NCBI GenBank assembly: GCA_965153455.1
Contig: OZ234494.1
Span: forward strand, 19,716,001-19,780,000
Direction: 5' to 3'
DNA from: Sphagnum compactum
Taxonomy: Eukaryota; Bryophyta; Sphagnopsida; Sphagnales
Length of the DNA stretch: 64,000 nucleotides
Part shown: piece by piece, positions 1-12,349 of the stretch
Numbering within the stretch: position 1 is the first letter of the stretch
How the letters are laid out: every line of letters starts with the position of its first letter
Position numbers and translations under genes: made by a program
The notes under the pieces: generated by a model
What the model saw: the letters and a program-made list of their open reading frames with translations, nothing else
The model's database searches: none
Told to the model about the DNA's origin: nothing

Positions 1-185
1 CTTGTAATCATTACACATATAGAGGATTAAATACATGTATTGGTGTTAAAACAATGTAGGCAAAGTCTTTTATTGTGGGCATTGTTGTTAGAGGATTTTT
101 TTTTTGGTATGAAGTAAACAACATGGGGGTATCGAACATATCATAGTATAGATTTAAGATTTCTGGGAATCCCATATGTAGTTAC

Positions 186-560
186 TATAGTACAAGCTAA
201 AGGGCCTTTACTTTAAGTGAACCGTGTTTTGTATGACCTAACCATATGCATGTATTGTGTTTTGGGAGACATAATTAGTTTAGGCCACGTTATGTGGCAA
301 AAGGTCATTTTTTAGGTATTATGTATGCATGTATTACAATACAAGAGGGGCCCTTCCTTTAAGTGAACCATATATTTTATACCTTAACCATATATAGATA
401 TTGTGTTTTGGGATATATAATTGGTTTAGGCCACATTATGTGGCCAAGGGGTCATATAAAAAATATATTCTATCTAGCTATTGTAGTACAAGAAGGGCTT
501 TTCCTTTAAGTGAACCACACCCTTAGCCACATGCAAATATTGTTTTTTGGGAGTTATTGC
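186..560. repeat. Tandem repeat, about 147 bp, three copies
   Basis: The motif taagtgaacc recurs at about 214, 359 and 507, giving periods of 145 and 148 bp. Each copy also holds a version of tattgtgttttggga and a TTTAGGCCACRTTATGTGGC-like block. The last copy runs into the left end of the foldback element. Related degenerate pieces recur near 2770-2820 in inverted orientation and at 3130-3560. No coding potential is seen. Confidence 0.8.
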
Positions 561-2753
561 ACAAGGTGTTCTTTGAAAATAATTACCATTAATACATTAA
601 AAAACAATTAAATATATTAAGATTGATATTTGGCATGAGATTTTGAATATTTAATTATGATATTCAACCTTTCATTTGAATTAAAAGGATTCCAGAAATG
701 CAAAGAAAAACGAATCATTTTTCTTTAAGATTTTAATAATATTTAAAATAAGTTGCACTTGGTGTAATGTCCAATGATGTTATTATCGTAAAATCAAATC
801 AAACCTTAAAATTCTCTTAATTTCCATATTATATATACATGAATTATTTTTTTATTTGAAAATATAAAAAGGATATTCAAATATTTATAATAATGATGAT
901 AAAGCCTGTCATGGAAATTTTCCATTTTCTATTTGAAAATTTTCTATTTCCACTTCTTAAAAAACATAAAAAATTTCCAAATATTTATAACAACCGTGAT
1001 AAAGCCTATCATGGAGCTTTTCCATTTTTAATTTGAAACACTTCTATTTTTGCTCGAAGGAAAAGAAAGGGATTTAAAAATATTTATAACAGTCATGATA
1101 TTAAGTAATTGTTACTTGGAAATCTATCATTGAAGATCAATTTCAATATATGAATTTTGTTGTTATATATGCAAATTAATTCAAGATACGACACATGCAT
1201 CACATTATCATATTTAAATAATTGTTATTTGGAAATCTCACATTGAAGATCAATCTCAATATATGAATTTTTTTGTTATATATGTAAATTAATTCAAGGA
1301 ATGACAAGCCCAACACACTATCGTATTTAAATATTCATTTATTGAAACTTATGAATTAAGTATTGGAAATTTTGCCTTGATGATCAATTTAAATATATTT
1401 AATTTTGATTATATTGAAAAAATTAATCCAAGGAACAACACACCCAATGCACTACCATTATTCTTTAATTTAAAAATGTGAATCAAGTATTAAAAATCTC
1501 GCCCTGAAGATCAATCTCAATTTTTTAATTTTTAAAATATTAATGATTTAGAAATTAAAGAATTTGAGATTGATCTTTAAGGCAAGATTTCTAATACTTA
1601 ATTCATCACACTTTTATTTTAATGAATATGTTAGTGCCTTGGGCGTGTCATTCCTTGGATTCTTTTTTCCAATATAACAAGTTTAAACACATTCAAATTG
1701 ATCTTTAAGGTGAAATTTCTAATATTTAATTCACAATTTTCAATTATTAATTATTAAAATATGGAGTACATTGAATGTGTCAATCCTTGGATTAATTCTT
1801 CCAGTAGATTGAAATTGATTTTCAAGACAATATTTCCTTGGATTAAATTTTCCAACATACTAAAATCCACAATTTTGAAATTAATAATTATTCATGTCAT
1901 GCCTTGAATAAATTTCCATATATAATAAAAGAAATCATAGATTGAAATGAACTTCAGTGCAAGATGTCCAAAAAATCTCAATCTTACATTTGCATTAAAA
2001 TAATTCTAAAGGTTTTTCCAAATACAAATTTATAAAAAATCCATGATAGGTCTTATCATAGTTGTTATAAAATTTTGAAAATCCTTTATATATTTTTCAA
2101 GTGAAATTGAAGTATTTCAAATAGAAAATGGAAAAATTGCATGATAGGTATTACCACGATTGTCATAAACATTTGAAAATCCTTCTTATTCTTCAAGCAA
2201 AAATAAAAGTATTTCAAATAGAAGATGGAGAAATTCCATGATAGGCCTTATCGTGGTTATTACATATATTTGAAAATCCCTTTTACATTTTAAAAGTAGA
2301 AATAAAAGTATTTCAAATAAAAATATGTGAATATGAAAATAAAAAGATTTCCCACTCAAAATCAATATGAATATATGTGAGTACTAAGTGGAACTTAAAA
2401 TTTTAATACTAAAAATCTAACATTCAAATTCCATATGAATATTTGTACTTGTAATTGCAAACTTCAAATTTTTAGGTTAATCCCTCTTGTATATAAATTT
2501 TAGGGTTCAATTTGGTTCTACGAGGAAAACATCATTGGATTTCATACCACGTGCAATTTATTAGAAAATGTTGTTTAATATTAAAGAAGAATTATTCATT
2601 TTTCTTTGTACTTTTGGAATCATTTTATTTTAAATAAAGGATCGAATATAACAATTAAATATTCAAAATTTCATGCCAAATATCAATGTCAATATATTTA
2701 ATTTGTTTAATTCACTAATAATAATTCTTTCAATGAACACCTTGTGCAATATG
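556..2753. mobile_element. Foldback element / long imperfect inverted repeat
   Basis: The left end begins attgcacaaggtgttc and the right end finishes with its near-perfect complement, gaacaccttgtgcaat-like. Matching segments continue inwards to a centre near 1540: the block with CAATGATGTT at about 770 pairs with AACATCATTG at about 2528, and the block GATCAATCTCAA near 1510 pairs with TTGAGATTGATC near 1563. Each arm contains two or three subrepeats built on 'taaagcctatcatgga' and its complement. Weaker inverted similarity extends outward to roughly 420 and 2830. There is no ORF. This looks like a non-autonomous foldback transposon or a hairpin RNA locus. No clear target-site duplication is visible. 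Confidence 0.75.
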
Positions 2754-2829
2754 GCATGTGGATAAGGTGGCATTAATCCCATTCACCTTTGGCTACATAA
2801 TGCAACCTAATTATGATATGTTATTATTA

Positions 2830-3600
2830 AATTAACCTAATTCAAATGGAATATATTAAATATAATTTAATTGAAATCTACTTATAATTGGATTGAATTA
2901 AAATAAAAGTAATTAGACTTAATTAAAAATTAAACTAAAATTAGTTTTGAATTAAAATTAAGGATAAATATGTAATTAGATTTTGATTTAATTAAAATTA
3001 AATATTTTAAAATAAAAAATAATTGATGCGAAATAAATGGGATTGAATAAAATTGATTTTAATTGAAATAAAATGGTTATAATTAGAATTTTCAATTGTC
3101 CACATGTGGCGGGTATTATAAAGGGTATTGTAAAAGATTTAATGATCACATGTATGTATTGCAAAATGATAATGCATATTTTGTTACCTGAAAGCAAGTA
3201 TTTTAATTGGCATTTCTTGTGTCCTCTATGTAGGTATTGCCATTTTCAAATCCCATGTGTTCGTTTAGGTGACCTTTGGGCGAATTATGCAAAAGCCAAA
3301 GAAAAAATGTTATTTTTTGTGAATGTTTGTCAGTATATTGTGCCAGAAAAATAAAAGACCAATTTGCATTTGGGGACCTGTGTGAGGGTATTGCACATTA
3401 TGGGAAGTGATTGGTGGGTTTTGTACAAGTATCATGTGTGTAAATATTGCACCCATTGGGAAATAGTTGAGGATTTTGGTCACCCAATATGCGAATATTG
3501 TGTATTTTGGAACACTATAATTTATGTTATTTTCATTTGTATGCGGGTATTACTGAGGAGATTACAACTTCAATCTTGAATTTTGTGATCATTCAATGTT
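2830..3600. repeat. AT-rich DNA with degenerate 'GGTATTGCA' units
   Basis: The first 250 bases are simple AT-rich sequence. From 3130 to 3560 a short motif of the form ATGTNNGTATTGCA recurs about five times at irregular spacing. It is the same motif found in the 186-560 array and again at 5150-5340. Short open frames here lack any recognisable domain. Confidence 0.45.
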
Positions 3601-4380
3601 TTTTTTGCAATTTTTTGCAACTTGGCGACCAGAAAAAAGGTTGGCGAATCCAACAAAAGGCTTTTTGAGAATTTAAAAAAAAATTCACCATATTTTGAGA
3701 AAAAAAACTTTAAAATCACCATATTTAATTAAGTGTGTTTTTATGGGTCATCGTAATTAGGTAGGATTCCAAAAAAGTTCAATAGTTCACCAACACAATC
3801 GCCAGTTATTGTTAATTAATGTTGAGGATCCTAGTTAGTGCACCTACTTGATGAATTTGAAAAAAAAAATTGTGTGACCATTACGTGGGTAAAGTGCAAA
3901 TGAAAGGTTGGGTTTTTTAAACTTTCAGCTCACATGCCCAATGGTATATGTTTTGTGGAGATTAAAGTATGATACACAAGTGCAAAAATTATATGTACAT
4001 TATGAAATATCCTATATGCGTACAAATTCCATAGGGAAAGTTGCCCTTTAATCATGTCCAAAAATGTTTGAAATAGAAAAAAAAACAAAAGATGATACAT
4101 GTGAAGTAGAGACCTTAAGCATAATCATCATCTATTCAATGATTTCAACGATATTTTTGTGTTGTCTTCTTGACCTTGGCAACATGTTGATGTGTGAAGA
4201 AGTGACAATGCGTGAGTGCCACTTGAATTGTGTCTATCACAAACTCATCCTCGGTGAATCCACACAACATAAGTAAAAGTAGTAAACAAAATTAGAATTA
4301 AATTCAAAATTTTAATAAATTTTGAATCTAAAATAAATGATGAGGCTTTGTTTGATTGCTTACCACCCGTGCACCATTTC
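3600..4380. other. Intergenic, AT-rich
   Basis: No gene, RNA or structured repeat is recognised. The only open frames are short and of biased AT-rich composition. Confidence 0.5.
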
Positions 4381-5680
4381 CAAAGCATGAAAATCTATTA
4401 CCGCCTACATTTCTTGGGCACAAGTAGTTTTGTTGAATTCATGCTCCCACAAAGTGGGATCCCAAGCCACCTTCACCTCCTAGCATAGGTGGCTTTAAAT
4501 AAAGTAATGGCATCTCGAAGGTCTTCAACCTTCTCCAAATGGGAGAAGGCATCTTGAGGGATGTTACCATACCCTTAAGTTGGAATGTTAAGGATCTGCA
4601 ATAGATGTTTTTAAGCAACCTTTACTACAGGAGGTTTTTTGGTTTCCTCCAAGTCTTCTGTAATCTTTTGCAACTAATTCCACTTTGTTGCAGTGGTGAT
4701 CCTTGTACGAGTTACAACCTTTTGCCCATTTCGCTATTGGGTTACTAAGAACCCTCACATTCATGGCAACATGGTTTTGTTGTTTGGGACTTTCAAGGTG
4801 TGTCAAAGGGTGACCAGGCTTGGCCTTTTTAATTGCATAACTATGCACTTTCTTCAAGTGTGCAGTCAAAAGCCACTTCACATTATATTTCTCTTTCGAC
4901 CTTGCAACACAACTTGGAACCGTCCTTTCACCCATTCAACGCCTAAATGCGTTATGGGCAAAGGGGGTGGGGGTGCATCTACACCGGGAACTAGGGTGTC
5001 TTGGACAATAATGTCTTAGTTAACAACATCCATACAAGAAGCTTTTTGGACCTTGGGCTCTTCACTGTCCCCTTGCTATACAATCGAGGCCTCCAATGTG
5101 AATGCATTTAAAGATGAACAAAATAACACAAACATGTAAAATCAACTCAAAGTAGGTATTGCATGTGAAGAGAATTTTAATCCAGTCCTCAAACCATACA
5201 TGGGTATTGCAAGGAAAATGACTTGACAAATAGAAAACCCCTTCTTTGAAAAGAGGGGCATGTCAAGAAAATGTGTAACATAAACATGTCAAGAGGATTT
5301 GTATCTAAGATAACAAACATACATAGGTATTGTAAACAAGTTGACAAAAAAAAAACCCTTCCTTTTTTCACAAATGTGAAAGAAGGAAAAAATGTTTTTA
5401 TTTGTTATGTAATGAAATTTCTTTACAAATTTTTAATGTTTCCTATGAAATAAAGGCATACTAAAAACATAAACTCTACCATGTCTATGGACATGCCAAT
5501 TATCACATGCAGCAAGATTTTCCAAAGCATGGGAAAACTTTCCTTCAACTTCTTCCTCCATACCTTTAGCTTTTAGAGTGGGTGTAAACTTTGGATTGGG
5601 CGCAACAACCTCTAGATTAGGCACATCAGCCCTTGGATTGGGTGCAACAACCTTTGGGTTGGATGCAATAACTTCAATAT
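4380..5680 (-). pseudogene. Decayed mobile-element protein with a C2H2-like segment
   Basis: On the minus strand several protein-like stretches follow one another in different frames. At 5430-5680 there is a repeat of VAPNPK-type motifs followed by a segment reading FSHALENLAACDN. At about 4920-5020 there is a segment ending THLGVEWVKGRFQ. At about 4590-4900 a segment contains EKYNVKWLLTAHLKKVH, which resembles the second half of a C2H2 finger, then HLESPKQQNHVAMNVRVLSN. At about 4470-4560 a segment reads AFSHLEKVEDLRDAITLFK. The frame changes between them, so no intact product is possible. I infer a dead transposon-associated gene; the family is not identified. Confidence 0.45.
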
Positions 5681-5699
5681 ATGAACAAAAACATGATCT

Positions 5700-5850
5700 T
5701 GCACAAAAAGATGAAAATTAAGAAAAAAAGAACAAACAACCCTAGACAAAAAAAAGAAAAAAAAGAGGAAAAGACTTAAACATAATCAATAACATAAAAA
5801 TAAAAAGAAGGAAAAGACTTAAACATAAACAATAACATAAGAAAAAAAAC
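5700..5850. other. A-rich low-complexity stretch
   Basis: Long runs of A and AAAG with a local duplication of 'gacttaaacataa..aataacataa' at 5772 and 5817. It borders the triplicated block. Confidence 0.6.
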
Positions 5851-5854
5851 CCGC

Positions 5855-6695
5855 CCCCAAGTGACGAAGGTAGTTGTTTTTGCAACAAATGTGATGACAA
5901 TGTTGATGTGCATGACAATGCCCTCCCCTTCTTCCTCTTGTTATTATTGTTATGTAGCTATTGTTACATTCATGCGCCATGTTGTTGCTACTGCAAGTGC
6001 GATTGCAATGTTGTTGCACACAACAACGACCTACCCCTCCTCTTGTTACTTTTGTTATGCAGTTGTTGTTACACGAAATGTGATGATGTCAGAACTTCAC
6101 ACATATAAACGAAAAAAAATGACCCTTAGCGATAGAGGTGGTTGTTGCTGTTACAAGCGTGATGGCAATGTTGTTGCACGCCTCCCCTTCCCCCTTTTGT
6201 TATTGCTACTACATAGCTACTGCTACACCCGTTTGCCTTGTTGCTGTTGCAAGCATAATGGTGCTGTTGATGTGTGTGACAAAGGCTTCCCCTTCCTCTT
6301 CTTGATACTACACCCAAACACTTTCTTGTTGCCGTTATTATTATTATGTTACTGGTATTACATGAGATTCAGCCATGTAGAACTTCACACAAACAAACGA
6401 AAAGAAAAACCTGAGTCGCCCCCAAAGTAACAGAAGCATTTGTTGTTGTTGCAAGTGTGATGGCGATGTTGCTACATGTGACAATGTCCTCCCCCTCCTC
6501 CTGGTATTACTACTACATAGCTGTTGCTACACCCTCGCGCCGTCATCTTCTTGCTACTACTGCATTGCTTCTAAACGAGATGTGATGATCATTGCGTTGT
6601 TGCTACCACATGAGATGTGATGATGGTTGCGTTCTTGCTACTACACAAGATGTGACGATGGCATAACTTCACACAAACAAACAAAACAAAACAAA
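5855..6695. repeat. Imperfect tandem triplication, about 290-bp units
   Basis: Three units each begin with a gtrgttgttgttgcaa-like block and end with 'aacttcacacaaacaaacgaaa', seen near 6089, 6380 and 6664. Within a unit, shorter subrepeats of about 100 bp combine GTTGTTGCACAC with CCTCCCCCTCCTCTTGTTA. The composition is rich in GTT/TGC, giving long accidental open frames on both strands. No real gene is supported. Confidence 0.75.
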
Positions 6696-7450
6696 AACTA
6701 CACTCAAATGTGGTTTAGGGGTTTGGATGGGGAGGTGGGTACCACAAGGGAGGAGGTAGGTAGGTGCAAGAAACTTGGGCACCTGGAAGGAAGAAAGAAA
6801 AGGGCTCCTGGGGCCAAAATTTTGGGTCCCCAGGCCTGATGAACTTGGTTGGATTCATCCCTCTGAATGCTCATCCATGGATGGTGCAGTGATGGGTGCT
6901 GAGTCGCTGAGGCCTATATTATATAGCTATAGAAACTAATATACCTATTCTTTAGTTATTGGAGTTGGGTATAGTGAATGGGTGGGCCACATGGGAATTG
7001 ACCCTAAACACCATGGAGAAGAGAGCAATAATAGTAATATTGTGTTGTGCAATTGGACCAGGTAGAAAGAAGCAGCAGCAGCCAGAAGCACCTGCTTTAT
7101 GGTTTTGTTTTTGAAAAAACTGACACAAATCCACCTCTCAATTACTGAACCAGGAGAGTCAATATTCCCATGTATAGCGCGTTATACATTAGCAGCTGAC
7201 AGAGGAGCGTACTTTTTGACAAACCTTTTTGTTTTCGAAGGGGAGGAAGGAAGGAAGGAAGAACTAGGTATGCATTCAAGCTTTCTCCCACATACACGCA
7301 AAACCTCACAAATCTCATGAATCCAGTAGTTGGTGATCCAAAGGACAATCACTTAGTTAGTCATCAGCAAATCTGTAGCCGGCAAAACAAAAATGAGAAT
7401 TCCTGCACAAGTAACAGCCCCTGGGCTCTCTCTGCCAGAGTTTTTTTTGT
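6696..7450. other. Intergenic
   Basis: Non-repetitive sequence without a convincing coding exon. A GGAAGGAA run lies at about 7247-7260. Confidence 0.5.
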
Positions 7451-7560
7451 TTTTACCTTCAATTTTGTGATGTAGCTACACGTGCCATCATCCACAAGAG
7501 GAATGTAGCCAAATTTGGCTACAGGTCAGTCACAGAGGAAAGTAGACCAAAAATTACAAA
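7450..7560 (+). mobile_element. Dispersed element family A, copy 1
   Basis: It begins 'ttcaattttgtgatgtagctac', continues through 'catccacaag' and then 'gtagccaaatttggct'. The same order of blocks is found at 12540-12640 and 43378-43470, and in part at 13300-13385 and 17225-17300, in either orientation. It is probably an old short non-autonomous element. Confidence 0.55.
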
Positions 7561-9320
7561 GAATCTTGCTATAATATTTTGGCAACCTGCTGCTGGTGGT
7601 GGAAACCAGCTATTGTCTAAAATATATGACAAATTTCAGGAATATTTCTCTCAATATTGATCTGACCACTTTGGCCTATTTTTTTTTTCCACAAAAACTC
7701 CTTCTACATGAGTGGCACTAGATTGTTTTTTTTGGTTGCGGAGTGAGTAGCAAATGTTTGCCATAAAACAGATCTCTACAACTCTCTCTCTATATACGTT
7801 TCATAAAAGTCCCCAAAAGATGACCATCAACACCTAGTGACCATTCCCCCAAAATGTGAGACAAAATGAAAAAGCTACTTCATTCCCCAAGTCTCACCAC
7901 CCTTATTACAGGCAGAGCCAATAAGAGAAAGAAAAAAAGGCACTAAGTAAGTACCCTATTAAAGAGAGAGAGTAATAAGAGGTTGAGCCTTTTGTTTGGT
8001 TTTCATTATTGCAGATGAAGTAATCTGCCAGAAGCAAAAACATTACAGCCTTCAACAGAATATGGCATTTCCTGTGGGACACTCACTAGGCTTTGACACT
8101 TGGATGTGGTAGTAATGGCTCATCTATCTGTGAAGCCAAGGTAGTTTGTTTTGTTTCCTTTGTCACTCACTCTAAAATCTCCCAAACCATGGTGCTTCAT
8201 GTCGCGCTCTCTTGATATCTTCAGAAAGCTCTCTCTCAGTACGGGTGCACCGACTTGTTTTGAGACTGTTTGGAGCTACGGTGCAGCAGCTATTAATTAT
8301 TGAGCCATTTTTCCTATGAAAACTAAATAAAAATGAAACTGAAAACTGTATTGAAATTTAGGGGTGTTCTTGGTGTTGTTGGAAAGCCTATTGACGAGTC
8401 TGATTTAATAGAGTTTATTTCAGAACTTTCAGAGCTAAGGTGTGGAAGATATTGATTTTGAGTGGATTTTGTTGGTGGACATTCAAAAGAATTGCAAAAA
8501 ATTGGGTTTGGAATGAAAAATCAGTTGAGGCCCTCAATGTGTTCACATTGCTGAATTTAGAAAATTTTAATTCTGAAAATGTGAAATAAAGAATTTGTTC
8601 ACATTTGGGCCAATGCCACAGGCTAGGCACTTGTATTATACTAATGTAAAGTTTTTGATGGATGAAGGATTGGGCAAAGGGGCTATATTATGGCCCCTGG
8701 TTTGTCCTACTTAGGGCCATAATATGCCCCCCTTGCCCACTCCCTGATGCAAAAATACCAGGGACTCTCTTCTATGTGTACACAAATGTTATAATCTGCC
8801 ACCACCCTCACAGATTCTGCAAACAGAGCCGACAAGGCTACATTCCTGGACATGGAAAGTTGCTGAATTTGTGCATAATGTTAAGCCTTCATGGACTTTA
8901 TGAAGAATAAACTAAACAGCACAGCTACTACTTAGGTATTTCACATAGAAATGGATGAAACCTTGAAGTTTACCTCCCTTGAATGTCTTATGACCCATGG
9001 ATGATGGCTTTGTCAAATATGGCTTATTGACCACATGAATATGTGTTGCAATTGACGCACATATGGTAAACCTTACCATGTCCTTTGTTATGTGATAATA
9101 TGCAGCAACAACAACAAACTTAGCTATTATTATTGTTATGTTTTTCTTTGCTATTTTAGTGGTGTTGCCACTTCCAAACTCTAAACATAACAACTACAAG
9201 TGATCTTTCTCCTAATTTTTGGATCATTATCACCCAAAACTGGGAATTAACTTTTCTTTTGATTAAAATTTTGCTAATTTTTTGAAAAAAAATCCCCCCA
9301 TTTTTTTCCCTTGGATATAA
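7560..9320. other. Intergenic
   Basis: No gene is recognised. The stretch includes short AT-rich runs and (CT)n near 7780. Open frames are short and have no known motif. Confidence 0.5.
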
Positions 9321-9325
9321 AAAGA

Positions 9326-9634
9326 AACAAGGGGTGTGTTCACACTGTGACCTTGCCATTTACATTAAAAAGGTATCTTAAGGCAAAAGAGGAATTATAG
9401 AAATTTTAAATATTTCACCATGAAAAAACATAATCTTAAGAAAAATCCTCTAAAAGAAACCAAAATCCTTCAAGATATCATAACTCTATAACTAATCTCA
9501 AGTTGTTCTAACAGAAGCCAAAATATCATCTTTCAAAAATCCTCGTATGAAAATAGACTTATTATTACCTAGGGGCCAAAATCCCTAAGCTACTATACTC
9601 TATAAACAACCCCCCCCCCCCCCCCCCCCCCCCC
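9326..9634 (+). mobile_element. MITE-like element family B, copy 1, ending in poly-C
   Basis: From 'gtgttcacactgtgaccttgccatttac' to 'tactatactctata' this copy matches the copies at 10,690-11,006 and 61,465-61,780 nearly base for base. It lacks the 3' terminal block, which is replaced by a run of 25 C residues at 9610-9634. Confidence 0.8.
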
Positions 9635-9639
9635 AAATG

Positions 9640-10685
9640 GGGGGTCGTTCTTTCTTTCATTGATTGATTGTGGGGCTATTCCTGGTTTGACCCCGTGTGT
9701 AGGAGTCAAATGGAGAGTATGATTTTAATCTCCTCTCTCCATAGTCAAGTAGAGAGAGAGAAAAAAAATGAGAGAGATGCGGATATGTATTATTATGATT
9801 TACACAAGGGTTGGGTGTTGCTGGTGCCCAAAGGAAGGAACTTCTGATGATGAATGACACAAATAGAGTAACCTACTTGAGGGACACTCTGACTCTAGTA
9901 CGACTGCTATACTTCGTAGTATGTAAGTACTTGTAGAAGGATGTTGTTCAAATAACATTGGGGGTATACTTAGTACTTACTACCACCAATGTATTTTGTT
10001 CAATTTTGTGATGTACCCAAAGTACCCATCGTGAATTTTGTTCAATTTTGAGATGTAGCCAAAGTAAAGCAACTTATCAAACAACACTAGTATTTTTTTG
10101 GTGGTGAATTATTGTTAATCTTCAACCTGAGAAATCTGATTTCGACTTGTACAAAGGGATATTTAAATTAAAAAAAGATCCACAGTAGCTGGATTTTAAA
10201 AATAAAAACATACAAATGTTCAGAATTTTACAATAGGTTCCAGTGGGGTACCTGCTAGGCCAAATTATAGAAGGATGCTTCTTAAGTTGTTCTAGCTTTT
10301 TACATCTAGTTTACGGCCAAAATTGACTTAATCTTCTTTTGATCGGGGATTTGAATGTTGGCATTTTTTGGGGGAATTTGTGAAATTTTTGGAGGAAAAA
10401 TTGGATAATTTTTTTGGGTTTCTTTCAGTATAAGTTTTTTTTCATTGACAAAAAAATCACCATTTTTGCAAAATTAAAAAAATGGAAAAAAAGAGAGAAA
10501 GAAACTACCTATGGATCAGCATGATTTTTTTTGGGGGCTCATTTTTGTATGGGGGGCAAAACTGGGGGAAAATCTATTTCCAGTGTAATTTCAACTAGAT
10601 TTCTATTTGTTGGGGGAAAAAATTGCCAATTGGGGAAAAAATCACAAAATTGGGGGAAAAAAATCCCTGCTTCCTTACAAAAACA
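9640..10685. other. Intergenic with family A fragments
   Basis: Partial family A blocks (caattttgtgatgta) occur near 9993 and 10,038. From 10,360 the DNA is GGGG/AAAA-rich, with units such as TTGGGGAAAAA. No gene is recognised. Confidence 0.45.
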
Positions 10686-10689
10686 AGGG

Positions 10690-11006
10690 GTGTGTCACAC
10701 TGTTGGTGGCCTTGCCATTTACATTAAAAAGTATCTTAATGCAAAAGAAGAAGTATGGAAACTCAAATAGTTCACCATGCAAAAATATAATCTTAAAAAA
10801 ATCCTCTAAAAGAAACCAAAATCCTTCAAGATGTTATAACTATATAACTAATCTCAAGTTTCAACACAAGCGAAAATATCATCTTTCAAAAATCCTCCTA
10901 TAAAAAAAGACCTATTATTATTACCTAGGGCCCAAAATCCCTTCTTAAGCTACTATACTCTATAATAAATCTAAACACAATATCCTTGCCGTGGTAGGCA
11001 AGGCCA
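10690..11006 (+). mobile_element. MITE-like element family B, copy 2
   Basis: This is the full-length copy. It has TGGCCTTGCC near its left end (about 10,707) and the complement GGCAAGGCCA at its right end (about 10,998), a candidate 10-bp terminal inverted repeat. The interior is AT-rich and non-coding. It shares the interior with copies 1 and 3. Confidence 0.8.
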
Positions 11007-11159
11007 AAAAGGGTATTATGATTAGAAGGGGAAAGTTGAAACAAAAGAAAAAAAAAAGAGCAGTGGATTTTGTTTTCTAGAGCGCCTTTTCGTTTTTTTT
11101 GGGGGTCTTTTTTATGGGGGAATAAATGTGTAGCCGCGCATTTGGGTGACAACATGATG

Positions 11160-11515
11160 ATGGTCAGTTGGGCGATGGACGGGGACGGTAGTAATTAAGA
11201 GGAGGAGATGGATGAGTAAAGCTTGGACGATCGATGAGTAAAGCTTGAGCCATGGATGGGGGGAGGAATAATTATGAGGAGGAGATGGATGAGTAAAACT
11301 CGGGCCATTGATGAGTGGGCTCGTAATTATGAGGAGGTGATGGATGAGTAAAGCTTGGGCGATGGATGGGTGGGCTAGTAATTATGAGGTGGAGATGGAT
11401 GAGTAAAGCTTGGGCGATGGATGGGTGGGCTAGTAAACTGTGAGGAGGAGATGGATGAGTAAAGCTCGGGCGATGGATGAGTGGGCTAGTAACTAAGAGG
11501 AGATGGATGAGTAAG
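11160..11515 (+). repeat. Minisatellite, 53-56-bp unit
   Basis: The motif gatggatgagtaaa recurs at about 11,206, 11,285, 11,338, 11,394 and 11,449, with the intervening text GCTTGGGCGATGGATGGGTGGG well conserved. A truncated unit lies at about 11,230 and the array ends near 11,515. On the minus strand it gives an accidental Ser/His/Pro-rich frame. Confidence 0.85.
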
Positions 11516-12300
11516 CGCAAAAGGGGATGGGTGGGGGGGTTATTAAATTTGAAAATGTAGGGGGGTTTTGGTTGCTTGCTGGCTGGCTAGCTGCGTCTCG
11601 TCCAAGGGAATTCATTCCAGAAATGAATGCCTGGCAATAAAATTGAGCAACATGATCAAAGCAAAACGTGCGATTTGAAGGGACTGACTCTATTGCCGTA
11701 ATTGCTGACGACAGGCGACAGATCACTTCGCTATTAGATCTCTGCGCAGCACTAATTCTCTTCCATCAATGCTGCCCCTGCATATCTGCTGCTGCTGCCC
11801 CGCTCTCTCCGCCCCCACCCCAAAAACCTCGCTGCTGCTCCTCATCACAGGCACTGTTGCCAATTGACTCCTGCTCAAGGACACTCCCCACTGCCCACCT
11901 CTTTTCTTCGTTCTCTCTCTCTCTCTCTCTCTCTCCTCTGTGGCCAGGCGCTTCATGTTTTCTGACCACCTCCCTGACACCTGTGTGTCATTTCAGAGGA
12001 GGAGCAACGGCACGAGTGTAAGTAACGTGGTCGCGGCTCCTCCTTTTTTTTATATCAAATGTCGCCTGCTGATCTTTGATACTGCCCGCTGTATTTTGCA
12101 TACAGAAGTTTTTTTTTTTGATGGAGTTTTTTTTTGTTTTGTTTTAGGTTTTGGCCATTCTTTCGCCTATTAATTGTCGCCAATCACAACATAAAGCAAT
12201 TATACAAACAATGCAGAAAAAGAAGGATTTTGGAACAATGTGGATCCCTATTTTTTTCACTCAAGGAAACTCGCCAGAAAGAGAAATTAGAAATTAAAAT
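11516..12300. other. Intergenic with (CT)n
   Basis: A (CT)12 microsatellite lies at 11,911-11,934. Higher GC than the flanks and several short open frames are present, but none has a recognisable domain. This may be transcribed leader sequence of an unrecognised gene. Confidence 0.35.
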
Positions 12301-12349
12301 ACTTGAAAAGGAAGTGACTTTGGAGGGTTTTGATTGCCAATTTAAATGA

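Noticed and set aside
5861-6430. 189-codon Cys/Leu/Tyr-rich frame in the 290-bp repeat
   Set aside because: It spans repeat units with low-complexity GTT/TGC composition, and an equally long frame exists on the other strand.
11272-11520. Ser/His/Pro-rich minus-strand frame
   Set aside because: It is a translation of the 53-56-bp minisatellite.
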